Shown piece by piece: positions 8,146-16,104 of a stretch of DNA of 64,000 bases. The stretch's first letter is position 1, and each line of letters begins with the position of its first letter. Source of the stretch: Gaiellasilicea sp963811885. Lineage in GTDB: Bacteria > Actinomycetota > Thermoleophilia > Gaiellales > Gaiellaceae. The position numbers and the translations under genes are program-made. Where the stretch lies: the NCBI GenBank assembly GCA_963811885.1, contig CAWETB010000014.1:306310-370309 (forward strand). Direction: 5' to 3'. The notes below the pieces were generated by a model. It saw only the letters and a list, made by a program, of their open reading frames with translations. It was not told where the DNA came from and did not search any database.

Positions 8146-8468
8146 GCAAGTTCGACATGAACAAGCTGATGCAGCAGGCACAGCAGATGCAGTCCCAGAT
8201 GCAGCAGGCGCAGGAGGAGGCGGCGAACGAGGTCGTCGAGGCCTCGGCCGGCGGTGGCATGGTCACGGTGAAGGCGACCGGCGGCGGGGAGATCGTCTCG
8301 ATCGAGATCGACCCGAAGGCGATCGACCCGGACGACCCGGAAATGCTCTCCGATCTGATCCTCGCAGCGGTGAACGAGGCGCTCCGCAGCGCCAGTGCGC
8401 TGATGGAGTCGAAGATGCAGGGCATGATCCCCGGCGGCCTAGGTGGCCTAGGCCTACCGGGGATGTAG
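8142..8468 (+). CDS. ybaB: YbaB/EbfC nucleoid-associated protein
   Basis: A 108-residue DNA-binding protein of the YbaB/EbfC family that binds DNA as a dimer and is usually encoded between dnaX and recR. It shows the Met/Gln-rich helical N-terminus MNKLMQQAQQMQSQMQQAQ, then the core with VVEASAGGGMVTVKATGGGE and VSIEIDPKAIDPDDPEML, and the long C-terminal helix ending in Gly/Leu-rich residues. The ATG overlaps the dnaX stop (ATGA), so it is translationally coupled to dnaX. recR is not adjacent here but 3.8 kb downstream, separated by the sigma factor, permease and LysR genes. Confidence 0.95.
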   Translation: MSKFDMNKLMQQAQQMQSQMQQAQEEAANEVVEASAGGGMVTVKATGGGEIVSIEIDPKAIDPDDPEMLSDLILAAVNEALRSASALMESKMQGMIPGGLGGLGLPGM

Positions 8469-8477
8469 CGCTACGTC

Positions 8478-9566
8478 TTACGCGGCGCCGGCGAGCCGCT
8501 CGCGCGACGGCAGCGGCTCGGTGCGGAGCTTCTGCTCGAGGCGACCGAGCGCGGTCGTCTCGAGCTGGCGGATCCGCTCGCGCGTCAGCCCGAGCTGCTT
8601 GCCGATCTGCTCCAGGCTGGCGCCGTCCTCGCCCTGCACGAAGCCGAAGCGCAGCTCGAGGACGAGCCGCTCCCGCTCCGGCAGGTCGGCGAGCGCGGCG
8701 CGGATGCGCTGCTGCTCGAGCGAGATGTCTGCCGACTCGATCGGGTCCTCAGCGGTGCGGTCGGCGAAGAGATCGCCGAGCTCGCCGTCGCCGTCGCCGA
8801 TCGTCTGGTTCAGCGACACCGACGCCTCGACAGCGTCGAGCGCCTCCTCGACGTGGTGCAGCTTCAGCTCGGTCGCCTTCGCCAGCTCCTCGATCGTCGG
8901 CGGACGGCCGAACTTGGCCTCGAGCTGCTGCGTCGCGCGCCGCAGCTTCAGCCGGCGCTCCTGCACGTGGACCGGGATCCGGATCGTGTCGGACTGGTTC
9001 GCGACCGCACGCTGGCAGGACTGGCGGATCCACCACGTCGCATACGTCGAGAACTTGAAGCCCTTCCGGTAGTCGAACTTCTCGACCGCGCGGTTGAGGC
9101 CGATCGTGCCGTCCTGGATCAGGTCGAGCAGCGGCAGGCCGTGGCCCTGGTAGCGCTTGGCGATCGAGACGACCAGGCGCAGGTTCGCGTTCGTCATCCG
9201 CTCCTTGGCGGCGTTGTCGCCGCGCTCGATCCGCTTCGCGAGCGCGACCTCCTCGGCGGCGGTCAGCAGCTCGTGGCGGCCGATCTCGTTCAGAAAGAGC
9301 TGGAGGCTGTCGGTCGTGCCCGTCGGGGCCGAGGGGCGAAGGTCGAGCTCCAGCTCCGGGTCGTCGGACTCCTCGATCTCGACGTCCGCGGCCGCGAGGG
9401 CAGCGCGAAGCGCCTCGAGGGCCTCCTCGTCGAGGTCGTGCTCGACGTGCAGCGCCTCGAGCTCGGCGGCGGCCACGCTGCCGCGCTCCTCAGCATCGTG
9501 CAGGAAGGCGGTGATGGCCGGGTTCAGTTCAAGGGCGTCAGTGCCCAAAGCTTCATTCGTGCGCAA
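8478..9566 (-). CDS. RNA polymerase sigma factor, sigma-70 family (RpoD/SigA-like)
   Basis: A 362-residue sigma factor. After an acidic N-terminal extension (about 1-85) come region 1.2 (DSLQLFLNEIGRHELLT), region 2 with DLIQDGTIGLNRAVEKF and KGFKFSTYATWWIRQ (core binding and -10 recognition), region 3 (RRLKLRRATQQLEAKFGRPP) and region 4.2 with the helix-turn-helix GLTRERIRQLETTALGRLE. It resembles the primary sigma or a close group 2 factor; which one cannot be told from the window. The start is set at TTG 9566 because GGAGG lies 5 nt before it (9576-9572). It converges on ybaB with a 9-bp gap. Confidence 0.92.
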   Translation of the reverse strand: MRTNEALGTDALELNPAITAFLHDAEERGSVAAAELEALHVEHDLDEEALEALRAALAAADVEIEESDDPELELDLRPSAPTGTTDSLQLFLNEIGRHELLTAAEEVALAKRIERGDNAAKERMTNANLRLVVSIAKRYQGHGLPLLDLIQDGTIGLNRAVEKFDYRKGFKFSTYATWWIRQSCQRAVANQSDTIRIPVHVQERRLKLRRATQQLEAKFGRPPTIEELAKATELKLHHVEEALDAVEASVSLNQTIGDGDGELGDLFADRTAEDPIESADISLEQQRIRAALADLPERERLVLELRFGFVQGEDGASLEQIGKQLGLTRERIRQLETTALGRLEQKLRTEPLPSRERLAGAA

Positions 9567-9713
9567 TTGATCCTCCAAGGGGGTATTCGGGTGCTAGCCG
9601 ACACAGTCGTCGCGGCAGCCGCTACGGGCGGCCGGGTGCGTCGCTACGAGTTAGAACGCCGGCAAACGCCCTTTCATTTCACGCAATCGGCGATCTGTAC
9701 ACATCCTTAACGT

Positions 9714-10664
9714 CTACGCAGCAATACGCTCCGGCTCTGGAAGCGGTTCAGGAGCGGGCCGCGGCGCCGGTTGAGGCACCGGGCGCAGCTTCGGGCGGCG
9801 GCGCAGCTGCAGGATCACGACGGCCGAGACGACGAGCCCCGCGCCGAGCAGCTGGACCGGCCCGAGCCGCTCGCCGAAGACGAGCGCGGAGAGCGCAATC
9901 GTCACCGGCGGCTCGATCGTGCCGAGGATGGTCGCCCGCGAGGGGCCGATCCGGTGCACGCCGCCGAGGAACGCTGCGATCGGCAGCACGGTCGCGGCGA
10001 GCGCGATCGCGCCGACGAGGAGCAGCGTCGAGGGCCGCGGCGCCTCGAGCGAGCCGGTGGCGGCCCCGCCGAGCGCGAACGCGGTCGCGGCGCCCGCGCA
10101 GAGCATCGCCGCCAGCACGAGCGGCTCGGTCGTGCCGAGCAGGCGGTCGGAGACGAGGACGTAGGCGGCATAGGCGATCGCCGCTCCGAGCGCGAGCCCG
10201 ATTCCGATCGGGTCGAGCGCTCCGCCGACGCCGCCCGCGAGGACGAGCACGACGCCCGCCAGCGCGACGACGAGCGCGATGCCGCGGCGGCGCGACGCAC
10301 GCTCGCGCCGGAGCAGCACGGCCCCCGCCACGACGAGCGCCGGGTAGCTGCACATCAGGAGCGACGCGAGCGAGACATCGATCCGCTCCAGCGACGCGAA
10401 GAAGAGGCCGGTCTCGAGCCCATAGATCGTCAACCCGAGCACGAACGGCGCCAGCAGCGTCCGGGCCGGTGCGGCGGCGATCGCCTTCCGCGCCAGCAGG
10501 GCGAGCGCGAGCGCCGCGAGCGCGAAGCGGATCGCGCCGACCGAAGCGACGCCGGCGCCGCCGTCGAAGGCGAGCTTGACGAGGATGGGCTGGAGCGCGA
10601 ACGAGCCGCCCGCGACGAGGCAGAGGAGAGCGCCGATGCGCTCGGGTGAGCGGGAACGGAACAT
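9714..10664 (-). CDS. EamA-family drug/metabolite transporter (DMT) permease
   Basis: A 316-residue inner-membrane permease with about ten hydrophobic helices arranged as two EamA repeats: residues about 10-135 (from ALLCLVAGGSFALQPILVK) and about 145-285 (LALGAAIAYAAYVLVSDRL onward, with GTIEPPVTIALSALVFGE, the usual late motif). A Pro/Arg-rich cytoplasmic tail closes the protein. The family exports amino acids, nucleosides or small metabolites; substrate unknown. ATG 10664 is used because TACCGT ends exactly 6 nt upstream, a likely leaderless promoter. It is divergent from the LysR gene, which probably regulates it. Confidence 0.9.
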   Translation of the reverse strand: MFRSRSPERIGALLCLVAGGSFALQPILVKLAFDGGAGVASVGAIRFALAALALALLARKAIAAAPARTLLAPFVLGLTIYGLETGLFFASLERIDVSLASLLMCSYPALVVAGAVLLRRERASRRRGIALVVALAGVVLVLAGGVGGALDPIGIGLALGAAIAYAAYVLVSDRLLGTTEPLVLAAMLCAGAATAFALGGAATGSLEAPRPSTLLLVGAIALAATVLPIAAFLGGVHRIGPSRATILGTIEPPVTIALSALVFGERLGPVQLLGAGLVVSAVVILQLRRRPKLRPVPQPAPRPAPEPLPEPERIAA

Positions 10665-10734
10665 GCACTCACGGTAGGTAGGAGCGAGCGGAAGGGCTAG
10701 TCTGAGTTCTCTTGAACTTCCATAGGGACAGCCT

Positions 10735-11670
10735 ATGACTCTGCAGCAGCTCACCTACTTCCTCGCCACGGCCGAGCACGGCTCGTTCAGCCGCGCCGCC
10801 CGCGAGCTCTACCTCGCCCAGCCGTCCCTCTCGGAGCAGGTGCGCTCGCTCGAGGCCGAGCTCGGCGTCGCGCTGTTCGCGCGCGTCGGCCGCGGCGTCG
10901 TCCTCACCGAAGCGGGCCGTGCCTTCCGTCCCGAGGCCGAGCGGGTGCTGGCGGCGCTGTCGGACGCGCGCGAAGCGGTCGCGGAAGTGCGCGAGCTGGC
11001 CGGCGGCACTCTCAGCATCGGCATGTTCGGCACCGCCTCCGGCTTCCTCCTCTCCCGGCTCGTCGCCGACTTCCGCTCCCGGCACCCGAACGTGCGGCTG
11101 CGGCTCGTCGGCCAGAACTCGTCCGAGGTGGCCGAGGACGTGCGCCGCGGCCGGCTCGAGGCGGGGCTCGTCGTGCTGCCGGTCGACGACGAGGGGCTCG
11201 ACATCCGCCCGATCAGGCGCGAGGAGGTCGTCTACGTCAGCCGCGAGCCGGAGCGCGTGCGCGAGCCGGTGACGATCGAGCGGCTCGCTGCATCGCCGCT
11301 GATCCTCTACGACGCCCACTACGGCTGGAGCGATCCGACGCGGCGGCAGCTGCAGGAGCGCGCCCAGCGCGCCGGCGTCCAGCTCGAGCCGGTGATCGAG
11401 ATCGAGGACATGGACGCGGCCCTCGAGCTTGCGGTCAGCGGGCTCGGCGACACGATCGCGCCGAAGGCCGCCCTCGAGCACCGGCCGTCCTTCCGCAGAC
11501 TCGGGCGAGTGTCGTTCGCCGAGCCGCTCTACGACGACTTCGCCTTCATCGCGCGCCGCGGCGCCCCCGTCTCCCCGGCGGCGCGCGCCTTCCTCGAGCT
11601 GGCCGAGCGCCGACTCGCCGAGTTCGGCGAAGGGGTGCTCTATGCGGGCGTCGCGGCCGAGGACGCCTGA
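10735..11670 (+). CDS. LysR-family transcriptional regulator
   Basis: A 311-residue cytoplasmic regulator. The winged HTH occupies residues 1-60: LTYFLATAEHGSFSRAARE, then LAQPSLSEQVRSLEAELGV and LTEAGRAF. The effector-binding periplasmic-binding-like domain starts at about 88 (GTLSIGMFGTASGFLLSRL). The gene is divergently transcribed from the EamA permease, a typical arrangement for a LysR regulator controlling its neighbour in response to the transported or related compound. A GGGA Shine-Dalgarno lies 7 nt before the ATG. The 3' end directly abuts the convergent small gene at 11671. Confidence 0.95.
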   Translation: MTLQQLTYFLATAEHGSFSRAARELYLAQPSLSEQVRSLEAELGVALFARVGRGVVLTEAGRAFRPEAERVLAALSDAREAVAEVRELAGGTLSIGMFGTASGFLLSRLVADFRSRHPNVRLRLVGQNSSEVAEDVRRGRLEAGLVVLPVDDEGLDIRPIRREEVVYVSREPERVREPVTIERLAASPLILYDAHYGWSDPTRRQLQERAQRAGVQLEPVIEIEDMDAALELAVSGLGDTIAPKAALEHRPSFRRLGRVSFAEPLYDDFAFIARRGAPVSPAARAFLELAERRLAEFGEGVLYAGVAAEDA

Positions 11671-11886
11671 TCAGGCGTCGATGATCGTCGCCTCGACCGG
11701 CGGGTGCAGGCCGCGCCACGCCGCGAGGTAGAGGTCGAGATCGCGGCGCGCGCGTGTGCGGTCGCCGACGCTCGGGAGCGCCACCTCGAGCACCGATCCG
11801 TGCACGGCCTCGGTCGTGCAGAACGCCCGACCCAGAAACTCGACCAGATCAGGCACGAGTGCCGGCTGGCTGACCCGAATCCTCAT
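11671..11886 (-). CDS. small conserved-looking hypothetical protein
   Basis: A 71-residue protein starting at ATG 11886 after a G-rich Shine-Dalgarno (GAGGGGG). The sequence RIRVSQPALVPDLVEFLGRA followed by VLEVALPSVGDRTRARRDLDL looks like a compact alpha/beta ferredoxin-like domain, with no signal peptide or membrane segment. I do not recognise a named family. It ends one base after the LysR stop codon on the other strand. Normal codon bias (G/C third positions) supports it being real. Function unknown. Confidence 0.6.
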   Translation of the reverse strand: MRIRVSQPALVPDLVEFLGRAFCTTEAVHGSVLEVALPSVGDRTRARRDLDLYLAAWRGLHPPVEATIIDA

Positions 11887-12309
11887 GTGCAACCCCCTCG
11901 CCGCAGAGAAACCGTGGACTCATGATGATCCGGAGCGAGCGCCGCGGAAATGACCGAAAGTGCAGATTCGTACGAGACCCCGGTCAGACCGACGGCCGCC
12001 CCCCGACCAAGAAGGGGCGGCCGCCCGCGCGACAAGAAGTCGCTGGTCGCATCGTCGGAATCCAGCCGGTTGGATACGACCCCCGATCGGGTGACGAAGG
12101 TGCTCAGGCTTGGTCCCCCGAGCACCTCCGTTCACCGCAGCCGCAGGCCGGTGAAGACCCGGCAGCCGCAACGACGAGGGGCGGCGGCCCACCCAGCGTC
12201 GTCAAGCCGAACGTACCGCCTTCCGGGCCTCCAAACCGCTGGACGAAGGGATGGGTTCGAGGTGGGTTTTCCAGGCGTCACGTCCGAATTGGACGGCTAG
12301 GCTGCGGCA
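11887..12309 (+). other. 423-bp gene-poor stretch upstream of recR
   Basis: No gene is supported here. A frame from 11950 to 12300 is open, but its composition (Arg/Ser/Pro-rich, no domain) looks like chance. Two small inverted repeats are visible: GGTGCTC at 12099-12105 with GAGCACC at 12120-12126, and CGTCC-GAATT-GGACG at about 12280-12294. The end holds a TAGGCT -10-like hexamer (12298-12303) exactly 6 nt before the recR ATG. An unrecognised structured RNA is possible; I compared it by eye with RNase P, tmRNA and 6S signatures and found none. Confidence 0.5.
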
Positions 12310-12900
12310 ATGCTGAGCCCGTCCGTGGACAACCTCGTCGCGCAGCTGACCCGCCTGCCCGGGATCGGCTCGCGCACGGCCCAGCGGCTCGCCTTCCACG
12401 TCCTCTCGACGCCGAAGGACGAGGCGCTCGCGCTGGCGACGGCGATCGAGGAGGTGAAGGAGCGCGTTCGCTTCTGCCGCGAGTGCGGCAACCTGACCGA
12501 GGAGGAGCTGTGCGGGATCTGCCTCGACGCCCGGCGCGACCGCACGGTCGTGTGCGTCGTCGAGCAGCCCGTCGACGTGATCTCGCTCGAGCGCACGCAC
12601 GAGTACCGCGGCCTCTACCACGTGCTCGGCGGCTCGCTCTCGCCGCTCGACGGCGTCGAGCCGGAGCACCTGCGGATCGACGAGCTGCTGCAGCGGGTCG
12701 CGCAGGGCGAGATCCGCGAGGTCGTGCTCGCGACCAACCCGAACATGACCGGCGAGGCGACGGCCGCCTACCTCGCCGACCGCCTCCGCGACCGCGCGAC
12801 CGTGACGAGGCTCGCCAGCGGCCTTCCCGTCGGCGGCGATCTCGAGTACGCCGACGAGGTCACGCTCGGCCGCGCGCTCGCCGGCCGGCGCGAGATCTAG
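12310..12900 (+). CDS. recR: recombination mediator protein RecR
   Basis: A 196-residue cytoplasmic protein that works with RecF and RecO to load RecA at gaps and breaks. Order of domains: helix-hairpin-helix with RLPGIGSRTAQRLAFHVL (about 15-32), C4 zinc finger CRECGNLTEEELCGIC (about 56-71), and a Toprim domain with VVEQPVDVISLER (about 83-95) and ATNPNMTGEATAAYLADRL (about 140-158). Length matches the family. The mRNA is probably leaderless: TAGGCT ends 6 nt before the ATG. It is usually next to dnaX-ybaB; here it is separated by 3.8 kb. Confidence 0.97.
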   Translation: MLSPSVDNLVAQLTRLPGIGSRTAQRLAFHVLSTPKDEALALATAIEEVKERVRFCRECGNLTEEELCGICLDARRDRTVVCVVEQPVDVISLERTHEYRGLYHVLGGSLSPLDGVEPEHLRIDELLQRVAQGEIREVVLATNPNMTGEATAAYLADRLRDRATVTRLASGLPVGGDLEYADEVTLGRALAGRREI

Positions 12901-12948
12901 CGTCCGGACGATTTCTGCGCAAAGAGCGAACTTTTGTCCCGCGGCCGC

Positions 12949-12977
12949 TTGACGGCATTCGGGGCGATCCGTAGATT
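12949..12977 (+). promoter_or_regulatory. candidate sigma-70 promoter (TTGACG-17-TAGATT)
   Basis: TTGACG at 12949-12954 and TAGATT at 12972-12977 with a 17-bp spacer form a near-consensus promoter for a primary sigma factor. Transcription would start near 12984, directly at the intrinsic terminator hairpin that begins at 12986, and would run toward the aspartokinase gene. The match is read by eye; no start site is known. Confidence 0.5.
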
Positions 12978-12985
12978 CTCCCCAT

Positions 12986-13028
12986 CTGAACCGACGGGCC
13001 TTCGGGTTCGTCGGTTCAGTGTTTTTTT
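12986..13028 (+). terminator. strong Rho-independent terminator
   Basis: A 15-bp stem, CTGAACCGACGGGCC against GGTTCGTCGGTTCAG with two G-T pairs, closes a TTCG tetraloop and is followed by TGTTTTTTT (13020-13028). It lies 85 bp after recR and 48 bp before the aspartokinase start. It either ends recR transcription or acts as a leader attenuator for the promoter just upstream. Confidence 0.9.
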
Positions 13029-13075
13029 GGGCCTTTTCCGTGACGTCTCCGGGGCCTCATCTACACTCGCCGACA

Positions 13076-13873
13076 GTGGCCACGACCGAGTACGAAGCCG
13101 TTCCGGCGGTCGACGCGGACGCCGAGGCGCCGCCCCGCGGCACCCTCGTGCTCAAGTTCGGCGGCACGTCGGTGGGCGATCCGGAGAAGCTGAAGCGCGT
13201 CGCGGCGCGGCTCGTCGCCGCACGCGAGGAAGGGCATCGCGTCGTCGGCGTCCTCTCGGCGATGGGCCACACGACGGACGAGCTGCTCGACCTCGCCCAC
13301 CAGGTCTCGCCGACGCCGCATCCGCGGGAGCTGGACATGCTCGTCTCGGTCGGCGAGCGGATCTCGTGCGCGCTCGCGGCGATGGTGATCCAGGATCTCG
13401 GCCACGAGGCGATCTCGCTCACCGGCTCGCAGGCGGGGATCGTCACCGACACCGTGCACGGCAAGGCGAAGATCGTCGAGGTTCGCGCCCGCCGGATCCA
13501 CGAGGCGCTCGACGAGGGCACGATCGTGCTCGTCGCCGGCTTCCAGGGCGTCTCGACCGCCTTCGAGGTGACGACGCTCGGCCGCGGCGGCTCCGACACG
13601 ACCGCCGTCGCGCTCGCCGCCGCGCTCGGCGCGGACTTCTGCGAGATCTACACCGACGTCAGAGGCGTCTACTCGGCCGACCCGCGGCTCGTCCCGGACG
13701 CGCGCCAGCTGACCCGCGTCAGCTTCGACGAGATGCTCGAGATGGCGTCCTCGGGCGCGGGCGTCCTCGCCACGCGCTCGATCGAGGTCGCGCGCAGTCA
13801 CAATGTGCGGCTCCACGTCCGCTCGACCTTCGAAGAAGGAGAAGGGACGTGGATCCAGGAGGAGGACGATTGA
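13076..13873 (+). CDS. aspartate kinase, catalytic part
   Basis: A 265-residue amino-acid kinase domain that phosphorylates L-aspartate, the first step to lysine, threonine, methionine and diaminopimelate. Signatures: VLKFGGTSVGDPEKLKRVA (about 23-41, ATP/aspartate binding), GERISCALAAMVI (about 97-109), TLGRGGSDTTAVALAAAL (about 167-184) and YTDVRGVYSADPR (about 193-205). It ends at GTWIQEEDD, where most aspartokinases continue into two ACT domains; here those are in a separate frame starting 3 nt downstream. GTG 13076 is the likely start, 8 nt after a TACACT hexamer. A 15-bp hairpin terminator lies in the leader. Usually named lysC/ask. Confidence 0.9.
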   Translation: MATTEYEAVPAVDADAEAPPRGTLVLKFGGTSVGDPEKLKRVAARLVAAREEGHRVVGVLSAMGHTTDELLDLAHQVSPTPHPRELDMLVSVGERISCALAAMVIQDLGHEAISLTGSQAGIVTDTVHGKAKIVEVRARRIHEALDEGTIVLVAGFQGVSTAFEVTTLGRGGSDTTAVALAAALGADFCEIYTDVRGVYSADPRLVPDARQLTRVSFDEMLEMASSGAGVLATRSIEVARSHNVRLHVRSTFEEGEGTWIQEEDD

Positions 13874-13875
13874 AG

Positions 13876-14307
13876 ATGCTCGAGAAGGCCCTGATCTCCG
13901 GCGTCGTGCACCAGCGCGAGGAGACCGTGTACCGCGTCGACGGCGCCAGGCCGGCGCAGCTCTTCGGCGCGCTCGCCCAGGCGGCCGTGAACGTGGACAC
14001 GATCGTGCAGACGAACGCCGAGATCGTCTTCTCAGCCCCGGTCGAGGACAAGGCCGACGCGGCGCGGACGCTCGACGGGCTCGGCCTCTCCTGGACCGCG
14101 CGCGACGACCTCGGCAAGGTCAGCCTCGTCGGCGCGGGGATGAAGAGCCACCCCGGCGTCGCCGCAAAGACCTTCGCCACGCTCGAGGGCGCCGGGATCG
14201 AGGCGGCGATCGTGTCGACCTCGCCGATCAAGATCGCCTGCCACGTCCCGTCGACCGACGTCGATCGCGCCGTGCAGGCTCTCCACGAGGCGTTCGAGCT
14301 TGGCTAA
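13876..14307 (+). CDS. aspartate kinase, ACT regulatory part
   Basis: A 143-residue polypeptide equal to the tandem ACT domains of aspartokinase, which bind lysine/threonine for feedback control. It begins MLEKALISGVVHQREETVY and contains AAVNVDTIVQTNAEIVFSA (first ACT) and SLVGAGMKSHPGVAAKTF followed by IEAAIVSTSPIKIACHVPS (second ACT). ATG 13876 follows a GGAGGA Shine-Dalgarno 9 nt upstream, inside the end of the catalytic gene. It may be a true separate beta subunit, as made from an internal start in Bacillus and Corynebacterium, or the result of a one-base indel that broke a single gene. It overlaps the asd start by 8 bp. Confidence 0.82.
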   Translation: MLEKALISGVVHQREETVYRVDGARPAQLFGALAQAAVNVDTIVQTNAEIVFSAPVEDKADAARTLDGLGLSWTARDDLGKVSLVGAGMKSHPGVAAKTFATLEGAGIEAAIVSTSPIKIACHVPSTDVDRAVQALHEAFELG

Positions 14308-15238
14308 TCAGCCCCGGATCGGCGTCGTCGGCGCGACCGGCGCGGTCGGGACGATCACGCTCGAGCTCCTGCGCGAGCGCGGCTACGACGACGTGCGCCT
14401 CTTCGCGTCCGCCCGCTCGGCGGGAACCCAGCTCGGCGGCTCGATCGTCGAGGAGGCGACGCCGGAGGCGCTCGCCGCCGGCGACCTCGACCTCTGTCTC
14501 TTCTCCGTCGGCACCTCCGCCAGCCGCGAGCTCGTCCCGCACGCCGTCCGCGGCGGCGCGATCGCGATCGACAAGTCGGCTGCGTACCGGCTCGAGCCCG
14601 GCGTGCCGCTCGTCGTCCCGGAGGTCAACGGCATCCGCGCCGCCGAGCACGACGGCATCGTCGCGAATCCGAACTGCTGCGCGATCCCGCTCACCTGCAC
14701 GCTGAAGCCGCTGCACGATGCGGCGGAGCTCGTACGCGTCCGCGTCGCCACCTACCAGTCGGTCTCCGGGGCGGGGGCGCAGGCGATGGAACAGCTCCGC
14801 GGGCAGTCGCCGGACGACCTCGACCTGCGGATGGACTGGAGCTTCGACGGCGTCGAGTTCGAGGAGGAGGAGAAGCTGCGCGAGGAGACGCGCAAGATCC
14901 TCGAGCTGCCGGCGCTGCCGGTGAGCGCGACGTGCGTGCGCGTCCCCGTCATGGTCGGCCATGCAGAGGCGGTCTGGCTCGAGACCCGCGAGCCGCTCTC
15001 CCCCGAGGACGCGACCTCGATCCTCGCCGGCGCGCCGGGCATCACGCTCGAGCAGTTCCCGACGCCGGGCGGTGCCTCGGGCCGTGACGACGTGCTCGTC
15101 GGCCGGATCCGCAAGGACCCGACGATCGAAAACGGCCTCGCGCTCTTCCTCGCCGGCGACAACCTGCGCAAGGGCGCAGCGCTGAACGCGATCCAGATCG
15201 CGGAGCTGCTCCTGGCGTCGCAGCGCGTCGCGGCTTGA
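14300..15238 (+). CDS. asd: aspartate-semialdehyde dehydrogenase
   Basis: A 312-residue NADP-dependent enzyme that reduces beta-aspartyl phosphate to aspartate semialdehyde, the step following aspartate kinase. The Rossmann motif GVVGATGAVGTITLELL is at about 8-24. The catalytic Cys lies in IVANPNCCAIPLTCTLKPL (about 115-133), the substrate Glu/Arg region in YQSVSGAGAQAMEQL (about 153-167), and the catalytic His in RVPVMVGHAEAVWLE (about 215-229). Start is TTG 14300 inside the end of the ACT gene, which gives a coupled three-gene block. It overlaps the following phosphoesterase start by 4 bp. Length is slightly short for the family (about 330-345). Confidence 0.95.
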   Translation: MANQPRIGVVGATGAVGTITLELLRERGYDDVRLFASARSAGTQLGGSIVEEATPEALAAGDLDLCLFSVGTSASRELVPHAVRGGAIAIDKSAAYRLEPGVPLVVPEVNGIRAAEHDGIVANPNCCAIPLTCTLKPLHDAAELVRVRVATYQSVSGAGAQAMEQLRGQSPDDLDLRMDWSFDGVEFEEEEKLREETRKILELPALPVSATCVRVPVMVGHAEAVWLETREPLSPEDATSILAGAPGITLEQFPTPGGASGRDDVLVGRIRKDPTIENGLALFLAGDNLRKGAALNAIQIAELLLASQRVAA

Positions 15239-16039
15239 TCCTCGCGGCTGCCGTCGCCACTGCGCTGTCGCTGCTCGCGCCCGCACCGGCGCGGACGCTC
15301 GTCGCGGCCGGCGACATCGCCTCGTGCCGCTCGTCCGGGGACGAGCAAACGGCCGCGCTCGTGGCGCGCACACCCGGAACCGTCGCCGCACTCGGAGACA
15401 TCGTCTACGAAGCGGGAACGGCGGCCGAGTTCCGCGACTGCTACTCGTGGCGCCGCTTCCGCGGCCGCACACGCGCGGCGCTCGGCAACCACGAGTACGG
15501 CTCGGCGGGCGCACGGCCCGCCAAGGCGTACTTCGGGCTGCCGGATCGCGGCTACTACTCCTACGAGCTCGGCGCCTGGCACGTCGTCGTCCTCAACTCG
15601 AACTGCGGCCCGGCCGGCGGCTGCCAGGACGGGTCGCCGCAGCAGCGCTGGCTCGCCGCCGACCTCGCGCGCAGCTCGGCCCGCTGCACGCTCGGCTACT
15701 GGCACCACCCGCGCTTCAGCTCCGGCCTGCACGGCTCCGACGAGACGATGGCCGCGCTCTGGCGCACGCTCGCCCGCGCCCGAGCCGACGTCGTGCTGGC
15801 GGGCCACGACCACCACTACGAGCGCTTCGCCCCGATCGACGGGATCCGCTCGTTCGTCGTCGGCACCGGCGGGCGCAGCCACTACCCGGTGCTGTGGCGG
15901 GTGCGGCGGAGCGAGGTCGTGAACGACACGACGTTCGGCGTGCTGCGGCTGAGCCTGCGGGCCGACGGCGTACGACTGGCGCTTCCTGCCGGTCGCAGGG
16001 TCGAGCTTCAGCGACCGCGGCTCTGGCACCTGCCGCTGA
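15235..16039 (+). CDS. secreted metallophosphoesterase (one frameshift near the 3' end)
   Basis: A calcineurin-like metallophosphoesterase of about 268 residues. A short hydrophobic N-terminus suggests export. Metal-binding motifs follow in the usual order: AAGDIASC (D-x-x-S variant, about 23-30), ALGDIVYEAG (GD), LGNHEYG (GNHE), YWHHPRFS (H) and LAGHDHHYERF (GHxH, about 184-194). Near 15970 the frame breaks: the correct end reads YDWRFLPVAGSSFSDRGSGT, the normal C-terminal signature of this group, and stops at 16037-16039, so one extra base is present. Without correction the frame would run on for 600 bp over the LuxR gene. It starts inside the asd stop region (GCTTGATC), so it may be co-transcribed with asd. 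Confidence 0.82.
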
Positions 16040-16047
16040 CGCGAAAC

Positions 16048-16084
16048 GGCTCCCGCGTGCGCCGTGCTGGCGCGCGCGGGAGCC
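16048..16084. terminator. GC-rich hairpin, probable bidirectional terminator
   Basis: GGCTCCCGCG at 16048-16057 pairs perfectly with CGCGGGAGCC at 16075-16084, with further pairing of TGCGCC and GGCGCG inside. It lies between the convergent phosphoesterase and LuxR-regulator genes. It has no T-tract, so termination is inferred from position and stem strength. Confidence 0.65.
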
Positions 16085-16104
16085 GGAGTGCCCTCGAAGA
16101 TCGG

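Noticed and set aside
6121..8181. Long minus-strand frames opposite dnaX and elsewhere (for example opposite asd, ask and the FAD oxidoreductase)
   Set aside because: They are Arg-rich mirror frames caused by strong G/C third-position bias and have no domain signatures.
11950..12300. Arg/Pro-rich open frame between the small hypothetical gene and recR
   Set aside because: Composition is that of a random frame in GC-rich DNA, and it runs into the recR promoter region.
11887..12309. Possible RNase P RNA, tmRNA or other structured RNA upstream of recR
   Set aside because: The stretch has small hairpins and is GC-rich, but none of the universally conserved RNase P, tmRNA or 6S segments could be found on either strand. 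Left as unassigned.
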